DNA from: PALSA-1006 sp037140475
Lineage (GTDB): Bacteria; Pseudomonadota; Gammaproteobacteria; Burkholderiales; Gallionellaceae
Reading direction: 5' to 3'
Assembly (NCBI GenBank): GCA_037140475.1
Contig: JBAXEJ010000071.1
Span: 1-10,179, forward strand
DNA: 10,179 nucleotides
Shown piece after piece: positions 1 to 7,577 of the stretch. The notes under the pieces are model-generated. The model was not told the DNA's origin and did not search any database. It was given only the letters and a program-made list of their open reading frames with translations. Position 1 is the stretch's first letter. The number at the start of each line of letters is the position of its first letter. The position numbers and the translations under genes were made by a program.

Positions 1-57
1 TATCACGAGTTCGAGCAACAGCTCGATCGCTTGTTCGCTGAAAAAGGTGCTGAATGA
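1..57 (+). CDS. prpB: Methylisocitrate lyase, C-terminal end (partial)
   Basis: Only the last 18 codons and the TGA stop are in the window, in frame from base 1. The peptide reads YHEFEQQLDRLFAEKGAE. It resembles the extreme C-terminus of PrpB proteins, which typically carry a YY-x-YEEKLD-x-LFA-like tail. PrpB is a cytoplasmic Mg-dependent lyase of the isocitrate lyase/PEP mutase superfamily. It cleaves 2-methylisocitrate to pyruvate and succinate, the last step of the methylcitrate cycle. The catalytic part is outside the window, so the call rests on this short tail and on prpC lying immediately downstream on the same strand. It is the expected neighbour in a prpB-prpC-acnD-prpF arrangement. 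Confidence 0.8.
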   Translation, partial: YHEFEQQLDRLFAEKGAE

Positions 58-67
58 ATTCAACCCC

Positions 68-146
68 GAACCCCTCCCAGCCTCCCCTTGTCAGGGGAGG
101 AGCGGCTCTGCTCTCCCCCTGATAAGGGGGAGTTGGAGGGGGTTTA
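68..146. repeat. Nested G/C-rich palindromic intergenic repeat (two inverted arms)
   Basis: Two arms face each other in the prpB-prpC gap. Arm 1 contains CCTCCCCT (81-88), a 4-nt loop and its exact complement AGGGGAGG (93-100). Arm 2 contains CTCCCCCT (113-120), loop GATA and exact complement AGGGGGAG (125-132). The outer sequence AACCCCTCCCAG before arm 1 (69-80) is roughly the reverse complement of the TTGGAGGGGGTTT after arm 2 (133-145). The whole can therefore fold either as two small hairpins or as one long stem. Neither hairpin ends in a U-tract, so this is not a standard terminator. It looks like a dispersed palindromic (REP-like) element. Any effect on mRNA stability or partial termination inside the operon is inference. 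Confidence 0.75.
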
Positions 147-186
147 AGCCGCACGTGAAATAAATATCAACATAAGGAGAACAACC

Positions 187-1338
187 ATGGCAGAAGAAAC
201 GACATTACCGAAGCCCAAGAAATCTGTCGCACTATCTGGCACCGTCGCAGGTAACACTGCGGTGTGTACCGTGGGACGCACCGGCAACGACCTGCACTAT
301 CGCGGCTATGACATCCTCGACTTCGCTGAGAAAGCAGAGTTCGAAGAGATCGCACACTTGTTGATCCACGGCACGCTACCGACTGCCACTCAACTCAAAG
401 CCTACAAGGCCAAGTTGAAGACGCTGCGCGACCTACCCGCAGCGGTGAAGCAAGCACTGGAAGCACTGCCTGCCAACGCACACCCGATGGATGTGATGCG
501 CACAGGTTGCTCGGTTCTCGGCACGGTGGAGCAAGAATCAGAGAAGCACGACCCTGCAAAGACCGTCGAGATCATCGACCGCATGATGGCGAGTTTTGGT
601 TCGATGCTGGTGTACTGGCATCACTTCACCACCTCGGGCAAACGCATCAACGTAGTGACCGACGACGACTCCATCGGCGGACACTTCTTGCATCTGTTGC
701 ACGGCAAGCCAGCGAAGGAATCTTGGGTACGCGCGATGCACACCTCGCTCATCTTGTACGCCGAGCATGAGTTCAACGCGTCCACCTTCACTGCACGCGT
801 CATCGCGGGCACCAACTCTGACATCTACTCTTGCATCACCGGTGCGATCGGCGCGTTGCGTGGACCTAAGCATGGTGGCGCGAACGAAGAAGCATTCCGT
901 ATCCAAAGCCGTTACAAGAGCGCTGACGAAGCAGAAGCGGACATCCGCGCACGCGTGGAACGCAAAGAGATCGTCATCGGTTTCGGCCATCCTGTGTACA
1001 CCATCTCCGACCCTCGCAACGAAGTCATCAAACGTGTTGCACAAAGTCTGTCTAAAGAGAACGGCAACACATTGATGTTCGACATCGCCGCGCGTTTGGA
1101 AACGACGATGTGGGAATTGAAGAAGATGTTCCCGAATCTGGATTGGTTCTCTGCCGTGTCCTACAACCAGATGAGCGTACCGACCGAGATGTTCACACCG
1201 TTGTTCGTCATCTCACGCGTCACCGGTTGGGGCGCACACGTGATGGAACAACGCGCCGACGGCAAGATCATCCGCCCAAGTGCGAACTACATCGGGCCGG
1301 ATAATCTGAAGTGGGTGCCATTGGCTGAGCGCGGTTAA
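187..1338 (+). CDS. prpC: 2-methylcitrate synthase
   Basis: This 383-residue citrate synthase-family enzyme condenses propionyl-CoA with oxaloacetate to give 2-methylcitrate and CoA. The length matches bacterial PrpC (about 370-390) and is shorter than hexameric GltA (about 430). The expected active-site landmarks are visible. They are the YAEHEFNAST segment (His194), the first catalytic His in GPKHGGANEEAF (His229), the second in GFGHPVY (His268) and the catalytic Asp in NLDWFSAVSY (Asp319). Arginines for carboxylate binding follow in ISRVTGW and IIRPSANYIGP. The ATG start is supported by AAGGAGA at 174-180, 6 nt upstream. Propionate rather than acetate specificity is inferred from the N-terminal sequence style and above all from the prp neighbours. 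acnD begins 19 nt after the stop. Confidence 0.96.
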   Translation: MAEETTLPKPKKSVALSGTVAGNTAVCTVGRTGNDLHYRGYDILDFAEKAEFEEIAHLLIHGTLPTATQLKAYKAKLKTLRDLPAAVKQALEALPANAHPMDVMRTGCSVLGTVEQESEKHDPAKTVEIIDRMMASFGSMLVYWHHFTTSGKRINVVTDDDSIGGHFLHLLHGKPAKESWVRAMHTSLILYAEHEFNASTFTARVIAGTNSDIYSCITGAIGALRGPKHGGANEEAFRIQSRYKSADEAEADIRARVERKEIVIGFGHPVYTISDPRNEVIKRVAQSLSKENGNTLMFDIAARLETTMWELKKMFPNLDWFSAVSYNQMSVPTEMFTPLFVISRVTGWGAHVMEQRADGKIIRPSANYIGPDNLKWVPLAERG

Positions 1339-1357
1339 GAAAGCAAAGAAGGAATCT

Positions 1358-3964
1358 ATGAATACCCAATACCGTAAGCTTTTAGCAGGGAGCAAATTGG
1401 ACTACTTCGACACCTGTGCGGCTGTCGAAGCTATCCAGCAAGGTGCCTATGCCAAGCTGCCCTACACTTCCAAAGTGCTGGCAGAGCAACTGGTGCGTCG
1501 CTGCGACCCAGAAGCATTGACCGATGCATTGAAGCAGTTGATCGACCGCAAGCGCGACCTGGATTTTCCTTGGTATCCCGCACGTGTGGTGTGCCACGAC
1601 ATCTTGGGCCAGACCGCATTGGTAGATCTCGCCGGTCTGCGTGACGCGATCGCGGACCAAGGTGGCGATCCTGCATTGGTCAACCCTGTCGTGCCGACGC
1701 AGCTGATCGTCGACCACTCGCTGGCTGTGGAAGCCGCCGGTTTCGACAAGGAGGCTTTCCGCAAGAACCGCGAGATCGAAGACCGTCGCAACGAAGACCG
1801 CTTCCACTTCATCGAGTGGACCAAGACTGCGTTCAAGAACGTCGATGTGATCCCTGCCGGTAACGGCATCATGCATCAGATCAATCTGGAGAAAATGTCC
1901 CCGGTGATCCAGGCGCGCGATGGTGTTGCCTTCCCCGATACCTGCGTGGGAACGGATTCTCACACTCCGCACGTCGATGCACTCGGCGTGATCGCCATCG
2001 GCGTCGGCGGCCTGGAAGCCGAAACCGTCATGCTGGGCCTGCCGTCCATGATGCGTCTGCCGGACATCGTCGGCGTGAAACTGGTTGGCAAGCATCAGCC
2101 GCGCATCACCGCCACCGACATCGTGCTGGCGCTGACCGAGTTCCTGCGCAAAGAAAAGGTGGTCGGCGCTTGGGTCGAATTCTTCGGCTCAGGCGCGGAC
2201 AGCCTCAGCATCGGCGACCGCGCGACCATCTCCAACATGTGCCCGGAATACGGCGCGACGGCGGCGATGTTTTACATCGACGCTCAAACCATCACCTACC
2301 TGAAGCTGACCGGTCGCGAACCTGAGCAGGTTGCCCTCGTAGAAAACTACGCCAAGACCACCGGTCTGTGGGCAGACCAAATGGTTGCCGCCGAATACGA
2401 GCGAGTGCTGGAATTCGATCTATCCAGCGTGGTACGCAACATGGCCGGCCCGTCCAATCCGCACCGTCGTCTGCCAACCTCCGCCTTGCATGAGCGCGGC
2501 ATCGCGGACGAAGCCAAACTTGCTTCGGGCAAGACCGAAGAAGCGCAAGGTCTGATGCCGGATGGGGCTGTCATCATCGCTGCCATCACTTCCTGCACCA
2601 ACACATCCAACCCGCGTAACGTGGTTGCCGCAGCGCTACTGGCGAAGAAAGCCAACGCACTGGGTCTGCTGCGCAAGCCTTGGGTCAAGACGTCTTTTGC
2701 GCCCGGCTCCAAAGTGGCCGAGCTGTACCTGAAAGAAGCGGGCCTACTGACGGAGCTGGAAAAACTGGGCTTTGGCATAGTCGGCTTCGCATGCACCACC
2801 TGCAACGGCATGTCCGGTGCACTCGATCCAAAGATCCAGCAGGAGATCATAGACCGCGACCTGTACACCACCGCCGTACTGTCCGGTAACCGCAACTTCG
2901 ACGGTCGTATCCACCCATATGCGAAGCAAGCCTTTTTGGCTTCCCCACCGCTGGTCGTTGCTTATGCGATCGCGGGTACGGTGCGCCTCGACATCGAGCA
3001 AGATGCACTGGGTACCGACAAGTCCGGCAAGCCGGTCATGCTGAAAGACATCTGGCCCACCGACGAAGAGATCGACGCGATCGTTGCAACCTGCGTAAAG
3101 CCGGAACAATTCAAGCAGATCTACATCCCGATGTTCGATCTGGGCGTGATCGAAGCGGCGAAGAGCCCGTTGTACGACTGGCATCCGCAGTCCACCTACA
3201 TCCGTCGTCCGCCTTATTGGGAAGGCGCACTAGCCGGTGAACGCACCATGAAAGGGATGCGTCCGCTCGCAGTATTGCCGGACAACATCACCACCGACCA
3301 CCTGTCGCCTTCGAACGCGATCATGGCCGACTCTGCTGCCGGTGAATATCTGGCGAAGATGGGCCTGCCGGAAGAGGACTTCAACTCCTATGCGACACAC
3401 CGCGGTGACCACCTCACCGCGCAACGCGCTACGTTCGCCAATCCGCAACTGGTCAACGAGATGGCCGTGATCAATGGTGAAGTAAAGAAAGGCTCCCTCG
3501 CCCGCGTCGAGCCGGATGGCAAAGTCATGCGCATGTGGGAAGCCATCGAGACCTACATGGAGCGCAAGCAGAATCTGATTATCGTGGCGGGTGCCGACTA
3601 CGGTCAGGGATCCTCGCGTGACTGGGCAGCCAAAGGCGTGCGTCTGGCCGGTGTGGAAGCCATCGTGGCGGAAGGTTTCGAGCGCATCCACCGCACCAAT
3701 CTGGTCGGCATGGGTGTGTTGCCGCTTGAGTTCAAGGCTGGCGATACGCGTAAGACCTACACCATCGACGGTACGGAGACTTATGACGTGGAAGGCGACA
3801 TCACGCCGCGCGCCAACCTGACGGTGATCATGCACCGCAAGAATGGTGCTTCGGTGCGGATCCCTGTCACCTGCCGTTTGGATACCGCTGCTGAAGTGCG
3901 TGTCTACAACGCGGGCGGTGTACTGCAACGCTTCGCGCAGGACTTCCTCGAAGGAGCGGCATGA
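1358..3964 (+). CDS. acnD: Fe/S-dependent 2-methylcitrate dehydratase (AcnD)
   Basis: This is an 868-residue protein of the aconitase/IRP family, the usual AcnD length. With PrpF it replaces the cofactor-free dehydratase PrpD by dehydrating 2-methylcitrate to 2-methylaconitate. The three [4Fe-4S] cluster ligands expected of aconitases are present: Cys413 in TSCTNTSNP, and Cys479 and Cys482 in ACTTCNGMSG. The N-terminal GTDSHTPH substrate-binding motif lies at about 198-205. The C-terminal swivel domain carries GQGSSRDWAAKG from residue 749, with the Ser/Arg residues typical of the family. AAGGA at 1349-1353 lies 4 nt before the ATG. The choice of AcnD over housekeeping AcnA rests on position between prpC and prpF and on overall sequence style. 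The stop overlaps the prpF start, which suggests coupled translation of partners. No truncation or frameshift is seen. Confidence 0.95.
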   Translation: MNTQYRKLLAGSKLDYFDTCAAVEAIQQGAYAKLPYTSKVLAEQLVRRCDPEALTDALKQLIDRKRDLDFPWYPARVVCHDILGQTALVDLAGLRDAIADQGGDPALVNPVVPTQLIVDHSLAVEAAGFDKEAFRKNREIEDRRNEDRFHFIEWTKTAFKNVDVIPAGNGIMHQINLEKMSPVIQARDGVAFPDTCVGTDSHTPHVDALGVIAIGVGGLEAETVMLGLPSMMRLPDIVGVKLVGKHQPRITATDIVLALTEFLRKEKVVGAWVEFFGSGADSLSIGDRATISNMCPEYGATAAMFYIDAQTITYLKLTGREPEQVALVENYAKTTGLWADQMVAAEYERVLEFDLSSVVRNMAGPSNPHRRLPTSALHERGIADEAKLASGKTEEAQGLMPDGAVIIAAITSCTNTSNPRNVVAAALLAKKANALGLLRKPWVKTSFAPGSKVAELYLKEAGLLTELEKLGFGIVGFACTTCNGMSGALDPKIQQEIIDRDLYTTAVLSGNRNFDGRIHPYAKQAFLASPPLVVAYAIAGTVRLDIEQDALGTDKSGKPVMLKDIWPTDEEIDAIVATCVKPEQFKQIYIPMFDLGVIEAAKSPLYDWHPQSTYIRRPPYWEGALAGERTMKGMRPLAVLPDNITTDHLSPSNAIMADSAAGEYLAKMGLPEEDFNSYATHRGDHLTAQRATFANPQLVNEMAVINGEVKKGSLARVEPDGKVMRMWEAIETYMERKQNLIIVAGADYGQGSSRDWAAKGVRLAGVEAIVAEGFERIHRTNLVGMGVLPLEFKAGDTRKTYTIDGTETYDVEGDITPRANLTVIMHRKNGASVRIPVTCRLDTAAEVRVYNAGGVLQRFAQDFLEGAA

Positions 3965-5145
3965 TGGCGCAAGCACAGATCAAGATACCCGCCACGTATA
4001 TGCGCGGTGGCACCTCGAAAGGGGTGTTCTTTCGGCTGGAAGACCTGCCGCAAGCCGCACAGGTACCGGGCAAGGCGCGTGACAAATTATTCCAGCGTGT
4101 GATCGGCAGCCCCGACCCCTACGCCGCGCAGATCGACGGCATGGGCGGCGCGACCTCTAGTACCAGCAAGTGCGTGATCCTGTCGAAAAGTTCACGCCCT
4201 GGTCATGACGTGGATTACCTCTACGGCCAGATCTCCATCGATAAGGACTTCGTCGACTGGAGCGGCAACTGCGGCAACTTGTCCACGGGTGCAGGCGCTT
4301 TCGCGATCCATGCCGGATACATCGATGCCGCGCGCCTAAAAGATGGCGTCTGCACCGTGCGCATCTGGCAGGCCAACATCAGCAAGACCATCATCGCCCA
4401 TGTACCGGTCACCAATGGTCAGGTACAGGAGACCGGTGATTTCGAGCTGGATGGCGTGACCTTTCCAGCAGCGGAGATCGTGCTGGAGTTCATGGATCCA
4501 TCCGATGACAGTGAAGAAGGCGGCAGCTTGTTCCCAACCGGCAATCTGGTCGACCAACTTGATGTCCCCGGTGTCGGCAGTTTCCCCGCCACCATGATCA
4601 CCGCTGGCATCCCGACCGTGTTTGTGAATGCAAAGGATATCGGTTACACCGGTACCGAATTGCGTGAAGCCATCAACACCGATCCCGCAGCGCTGGCGCG
4701 TTTCGAAAAGATTCGCGTGGCAGGTGCAATGCGCATGGGACTGATCAAGACGCCTGAAGAAGCCGCGACCCGCCAGCACACCCCGAAGGTCGCCTTTGTC
4801 GCACCACCGATCGACCATGTTTCTTCCAGCAGTAAGAAGATAAGCGCTTCCGAGATCGATCTGCTGGTGCGCGCCCTGTCGATGGGCAAACTGCACCATG
4901 CCATGATGGGCACGGCAGCGGTCGCCATCGGCACAGCCGCAGCGATCCCCGGTACGCTGGTGAATCTGGCGGCAGGCGGTGGTGAACGCGATGTGGTCAC
5001 GTTCGGCCATCCCTCCGGCACGTTGAGAGTCGGTGCAGCCGCCGGCAAGAACGGCGGCGAATGGAAAGTTGAGAAAGTCACTATGAGCCGCAGCGCACGC
5101 GTGCTGATGGAAGGCTGGGTACGTGTTCCCAGCGACAATCTTTGA
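3961..5145 (+). CDS. prpF: 2-methylaconitate cis-trans isomerase PrpF
   Basis: PrpF is a cofactor-independent isomerase with a tandem diaminopimelate-epimerase-like fold, needed for AcnD to support propionate growth. The 394 residues match the family. The N-terminal IPATYMRGGTSKGVFF signature is at residues 9-24. Lys70 (SSTSKCVILS) and Cys104 (SGNCGNLSTGAGAF) correspond to the active-site Lys73/Cys107 pair reported for Shewanella PrpF. A C-terminal Gly-rich stretch (VNLAAGGGERDV) and HPSGTLRVG are also typical. Two in-frame ATGs exist, at 3961 and 3964. AAGGAG at 3951-3956, inside the acnD end, is 4 nt from the first and 7 nt from the second, so 3964 may be the true start (393 residues). Either start overlaps the acnD TGA. 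The next gene, prpE, follows after an 83-nt gap. Confidence 0.95.
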   Translation: MMAQAQIKIPATYMRGGTSKGVFFRLEDLPQAAQVPGKARDKLFQRVIGSPDPYAAQIDGMGGATSSTSKCVILSKSSRPGHDVDYLYGQISIDKDFVDWSGNCGNLSTGAGAFAIHAGYIDAARLKDGVCTVRIWQANISKTIIAHVPVTNGQVQETGDFELDGVTFPAAEIVLEFMDPSDDSEEGGSLFPTGNLVDQLDVPGVGSFPATMITAGIPTVFVNAKDIGYTGTELREAINTDPAALARFEKIRVAGAMRMGLIKTPEEAATRQHTPKVAFVAPPIDHVSSSSKKISASEIDLLVRALSMGKLHHAMMGTAAVAIGTAAAIPGTLVNLAAGGGERDVVTFGHPSGTLRVGAAAGKNGGEWKVEKVTMSRSARVLMEGWVRVPSDNL

Positions 5146-5174
5146 TGTTTGTTTTATAGAATGGTCCCTCTTGA

Positions 5175-5206
5175 CCTCCCCTTAGAAGGGCGGCGGGAAT
5201 GGGGTT
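5175..5206. repeat. Degenerate copy of the intra-operon palindromic unit
   Basis: CCTCCCCT at 5175-5182, a 4-nt loop TAGA and AGGGCGGC at 5187-5194 repeat the unit seen at 81-100. The left half and loop length are identical, and the right half matches at 5 of 8 positions. The preceding CCCTC (5166-5170) and the following GGGAATGGGGTT resemble the flanks of the first copy. The decayed right half leaves only a short perfect stem (CCCT/AGGG), so any hairpin is weak. It fills much of the prpF-prpE gap. Relatedness to the first element is judged by eye. Confidence 0.5.
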
Positions 5207-5214
5207 CTAAATGA

Positions 5215-5220
5215 GAGGAG
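5215..5220 (+). promoter_or_regulatory. Ribosome binding site fixing the prpE start
   Basis: GAGGAG lies 8 nt before the ATG at 5229. An in-frame ATG at 5211 overlaps this site and has no purine-rich Shine-Dalgarno sequence of its own, so 5229 is the better start. Confidence 0.75.
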
Positions 5221-5228
5221 TCAGACAC

Positions 5229-7118
5229 ATGAGTTACCAAACCGAGTACGACCGTTCGATGAAAGACCCAGCCGGCTTCTGGAGGGACCAAGCTAAAGCG
5301 TTGGAATGGTTCAAGGCACCACAGACGATTCTGACGACTGATGCAGACGGCATTGGCCACTGGTTCGCCGATGGCGAGATGAACACGGCCTACATGGCCT
5401 TGGACTATCACGTGAAGAATGGGCGCGGTAACCAGACGGCGATCATCTACGACTCCCCTGTCACCAACACCAAACGCAAGTACACATACTCCGAGCTGAC
5501 CGATGAAGTGGCGCGCACGGCGGGCATGCTGGTAGAGCTAGGTGTAGTCAAAGGCGATCGCGTTATTATCTACATGCCAATGATTCCTGAAGCTGTCATC
5601 GCGATGCTCGCAGTGGCACGCTTGGGTGCGATTCACTCGGTGGTGTTCGGTGGCTTCGCTCCTCCCGAGCTAGCTCTGCGCATCAACGACGCAACACCTA
5701 AGGTCATCCTCACTGCTTCCTGCGGCATTGAAATCAAAAAAATCATCGAGTACATGCCCTTGCTGAATAAAGCCATTGATCTCGCAAAGCACAAGCCACA
5801 AAGCTGCGTCGTCCTCCAGCGCCCACAATGCATTGCTGCACTCGCCGAAGGGCGTGACCATGATTGGGCAACGTTGTTAGCAAAATCCAAAGCTGTCGGT
5901 TGCACGCCGGTAAAAGGCAGCGATCCGCTGTACATCCTCTACACCTCAGGCACGACTGGTAAACCCAAAGGCGTGGTGCGTGAGAACGGTGGCCATGCGG
6001 TAGCGTTGAAGTACAGCATGAAGGCCATCTACAACGTGGAAGCGGGCGATGTCTTCTGGGCAGCGTCGGACGTGGGTTGGGTGGTCGGCCATTCCTACAT
6101 CGTGTACGGCCCGCTACTGCAAGGCTGCACCACGATTGTGTATGAAGGAAAACCCATCATGACGCCCGATGCGGGCGGCTTCTGGCGCGTCATTTCCGAG
6201 TATGGCGTGAAATCATTTTTCACCGCGCCCACTGCGTTCCGAGCAGTGAAGAAAGAAGACCCCGAAGCCTTACTGATGAAACCTTACGACTTGAGCAAGC
6301 TGCAAGTCATCTTCTCTGCGGGCGAACGTCTCGACCCGCCAACACAAGAATGGCTCTCCGAGAAAAGTGGCAAAACGGTGGTAGACCACTGGTGGCAGAC
6401 TGAAACAGGCTGGGGCATCACGGCAAACCTATGGGGCGTAGAACCTAAACCAGTAAAACTCGGCTCGTCTACCCTACCCACACCAGGTTTCGATGTCCGC
6501 ATCCTCGATGAAAACGGCAAGCAGATGGCCGCCAACGAGCAAGGGTACATCGCGATCAAGTTACCGTTACCTCCATCTTGTATGAATCAGGTGTGGGGCG
6601 ATGAAGACAAATTTCGCGATAGCTACCTGCATTTCTTGCCCGGTTACTACACCACGGGCGACGGTGGATATATTGACGAAGAAGGTTATGTTTTTGTGAT
6701 GGGCCGTGTGGATGATGTGATCAACGTAGCAGGACACCGTCTCTCGACCGGCGAGATCGAAGAGGTAGTCGCCAGACATCCTGCGATTGCTGAGTGTGCT
6801 GTCATCGCGCGCGATGATGATCTCAAAGGACAAGTGCCAATTGGTTTAGTCGTATTGAAATCAGGCGTCACTGTGAATGAGGAAGAACTACAAAAGCAAC
6901 TCATCACCTACGTACGCGAAAATATTGGTGCGATTACTTGTTACAAAGAAACAGTGATTCTTTCCAGACTACCGAAAACACGATCCGGCAAAACGCTACG
7001 CAATACATTACGCAGAATCGTGAATGGGCAAGAATACGTTGTTCCCTCCACCATCGAGGATCCTGCGGTGATTCAGGAAATTATCGATTCCTTACGCAAG
7101 CAAAAAATCGTTCCGTAA
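5229..7118 (+). CDS. prpE: Propionate--CoA ligase (propionyl-CoA synthetase)
   Basis: This 629-residue ANL-superfamily adenylating enzyme converts propionate, ATP and CoA to propionyl-CoA, AMP and pyrophosphate through a propionyl-adenylate. The length equals that of enterobacterial PrpE (628). An acetyl-CoA-synthetase-type N-terminal segment (YDRSMKDPAGFWRDQAKALEW) opens the protein. It is followed by the P-loop-like TSGTTGKPKG (239-248), WWQTETGW (388-395), YTTGDGG with Asp478, and the hinge GRVDDVINVAGHR (492-504). The catalytic Lys588 is in TRSGKTLRN, the residue that is reversibly acylated in Salmonella PrpE. The start at 5229 is preferred over 5211 because of the Shine-Dalgarno sequence at 5215-5220. 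The last 90 or so codons are visibly more A/T-rich than the rest of the operon. It supplies the PrpC substrate and closes the operon. An acetyl-CoA synthetase is a less likely alternative. Confidence 0.95.
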   Translation: MSYQTEYDRSMKDPAGFWRDQAKALEWFKAPQTILTTDADGIGHWFADGEMNTAYMALDYHVKNGRGNQTAIIYDSPVTNTKRKYTYSELTDEVARTAGMLVELGVVKGDRVIIYMPMIPEAVIAMLAVARLGAIHSVVFGGFAPPELALRINDATPKVILTASCGIEIKKIIEYMPLLNKAIDLAKHKPQSCVVLQRPQCIAALAEGRDHDWATLLAKSKAVGCTPVKGSDPLYILYTSGTTGKPKGVVRENGGHAVALKYSMKAIYNVEAGDVFWAASDVGWVVGHSYIVYGPLLQGCTTIVYEGKPIMTPDAGGFWRVISEYGVKSFFTAPTAFRAVKKEDPEALLMKPYDLSKLQVIFSAGERLDPPTQEWLSEKSGKTVVDHWWQTETGWGITANLWGVEPKPVKLGSSTLPTPGFDVRILDENGKQMAANEQGYIAIKLPLPPSCMNQVWGDEDKFRDSYLHFLPGYYTTGDGGYIDEEGYVFVMGRVDDVINVAGHRLSTGEIEEVVARHPAIAECAVIARDDDLKGQVPIGLVVLKSGVTVNEEELQKQLITYVRENIGAITCYKETVILSRLPKTRSGKTLRNTLRRIVNGQEYVVPSTIEDPAVIQEIIDSLRKQKIVP

Positions 7119-7153
7119 AATCCTAGGCAATTTTTTCAAACGCTGAAAACAAC

Positions 7154-7181
7154 AAGGGGAGCCTAAGCTCCCCTTTGTTTT
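7154..7181. terminator. Bidirectional rho-independent terminator between prpE and rplS
   Basis: The 9-bp perfect stem AAGGGGAGC (7154-7162) pairs with GCTCCCCTT (7167-7175) around the 4-nt loop CTAA. The + strand continues TGTTTTAA and the - strand continues TTGTTGTTTTC, so both convergent transcripts get a U-rich tail. It would end the prp operon from the left and the rpsP-rplS operon from the right. Confidence 0.88.
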
Positions 7182-7199
7182 AACAACTGGCTTAAAAAA

Positions 7200-7577
7200 T
7201 TAAGCCGCAGCCACCACTTTACGTGGCGCCAATTTTTCTTTAATACGTGCTGACTTGCCGGAACGATCACGCAAGTAGTACAACTTAGCACGGCGCACAT
7301 CACCACGACGCTTCACTTCAATGCTGTCGATTGATGGAGAGTAAGTTTGGAAAGTACGCTCAACGCCTTCACCAGAAGACACTTTACGCACGATGAACGA
7401 AGAGTTCAGACTCTTGTTACGCTTAGCGATCACCACGCCTTCGAAAGACTGCGTACGCTTACGCTCACCTTCAACCACGTTCACGTTCACGATCACGGTG
7501 TCTCCAGGTGCGAAATTCGGGATTGTTTTACCCAGACGGGCGATTTCTTCTTTTTCAAGTATTGCGAGCAGATTCAT
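7200..7577 (-). CDS. rplS: 50S ribosomal protein L19
   Basis: L19 is a large-subunit protein located near the 30S-50S interface. The 125-residue product begins MNLLAILEKEEIARLGKTIP and contains the family hallmarks PGDTVIVNVNVVEGERKRTQ, FEGVVIAKRN, SSFIVRKVSSGEGVERTF and the basic RRGDVRRAKLYYLRDRSGKS. It ends in a short Ala-rich tail. The frame stays open for 47 more codons upstream, but that part is the trmD coding region read in another frame. The true ATG at 7577 follows AAGAGGA (7584-7590 on the complementary strand) at 6 nt spacing. The ATG overlaps the trmD stop (ATGA), so translation is probably coupled. It is the last gene of its operon and is followed by the bidirectional terminator. 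Confidence 0.97.
   Translation of the reverse strand: MNLLAILEKEEIARLGKTIPNFAPGDTVIVNVNVVEGERKRTQSFEGVVIAKRNKSLNSSFIVRKVSSGEGVERTFQTYSPSIDSIEVKRRGDVRRAKLYYLRDRSGKSARIKEKLAPRKVVAAA

Noticed and set aside
81..132. Rho-independent terminator between prpB and prpC
   Set aside because: The hairpins are strong, but the downstream bases are GTTGGAGGGGG and TTTAAGCC, with no U-tract. The downstream genes belong to the same pathway, so a full stop here is unlikely.
1382..2095. 237-codon ORF on the - strand within acnD, and a similar 248-codon ORF at 3230-3976
   Set aside because: Both lie wholly opposite a strongly supported acnD. Their His/Asp/Arg-rich composition is what antisense of G/C-rich coding DNA gives. 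No family resemblance is seen.
4336..5010. 224-codon - strand ORF opposite prpF
   Set aside because: It is an antisense shadow of an intact prpF, with no recognisable motif and no ribosome binding site or operon context.
5146..5170. Internal promoter for prpE using TATAGAAT near 5155
   Set aside because: The only -35-like hexamer (TTGATG) is about 9 nt away, too close for sigma70, so no supported promoter can be drawn.
5211..5228. Six-codon upstream start for prpE
   Set aside because: The ATG at 5211 overlaps the GAGGAG that serves the ATG at 5229, and it has no ribosome binding site of its own. The length from 5229 matches PrpE homologues.
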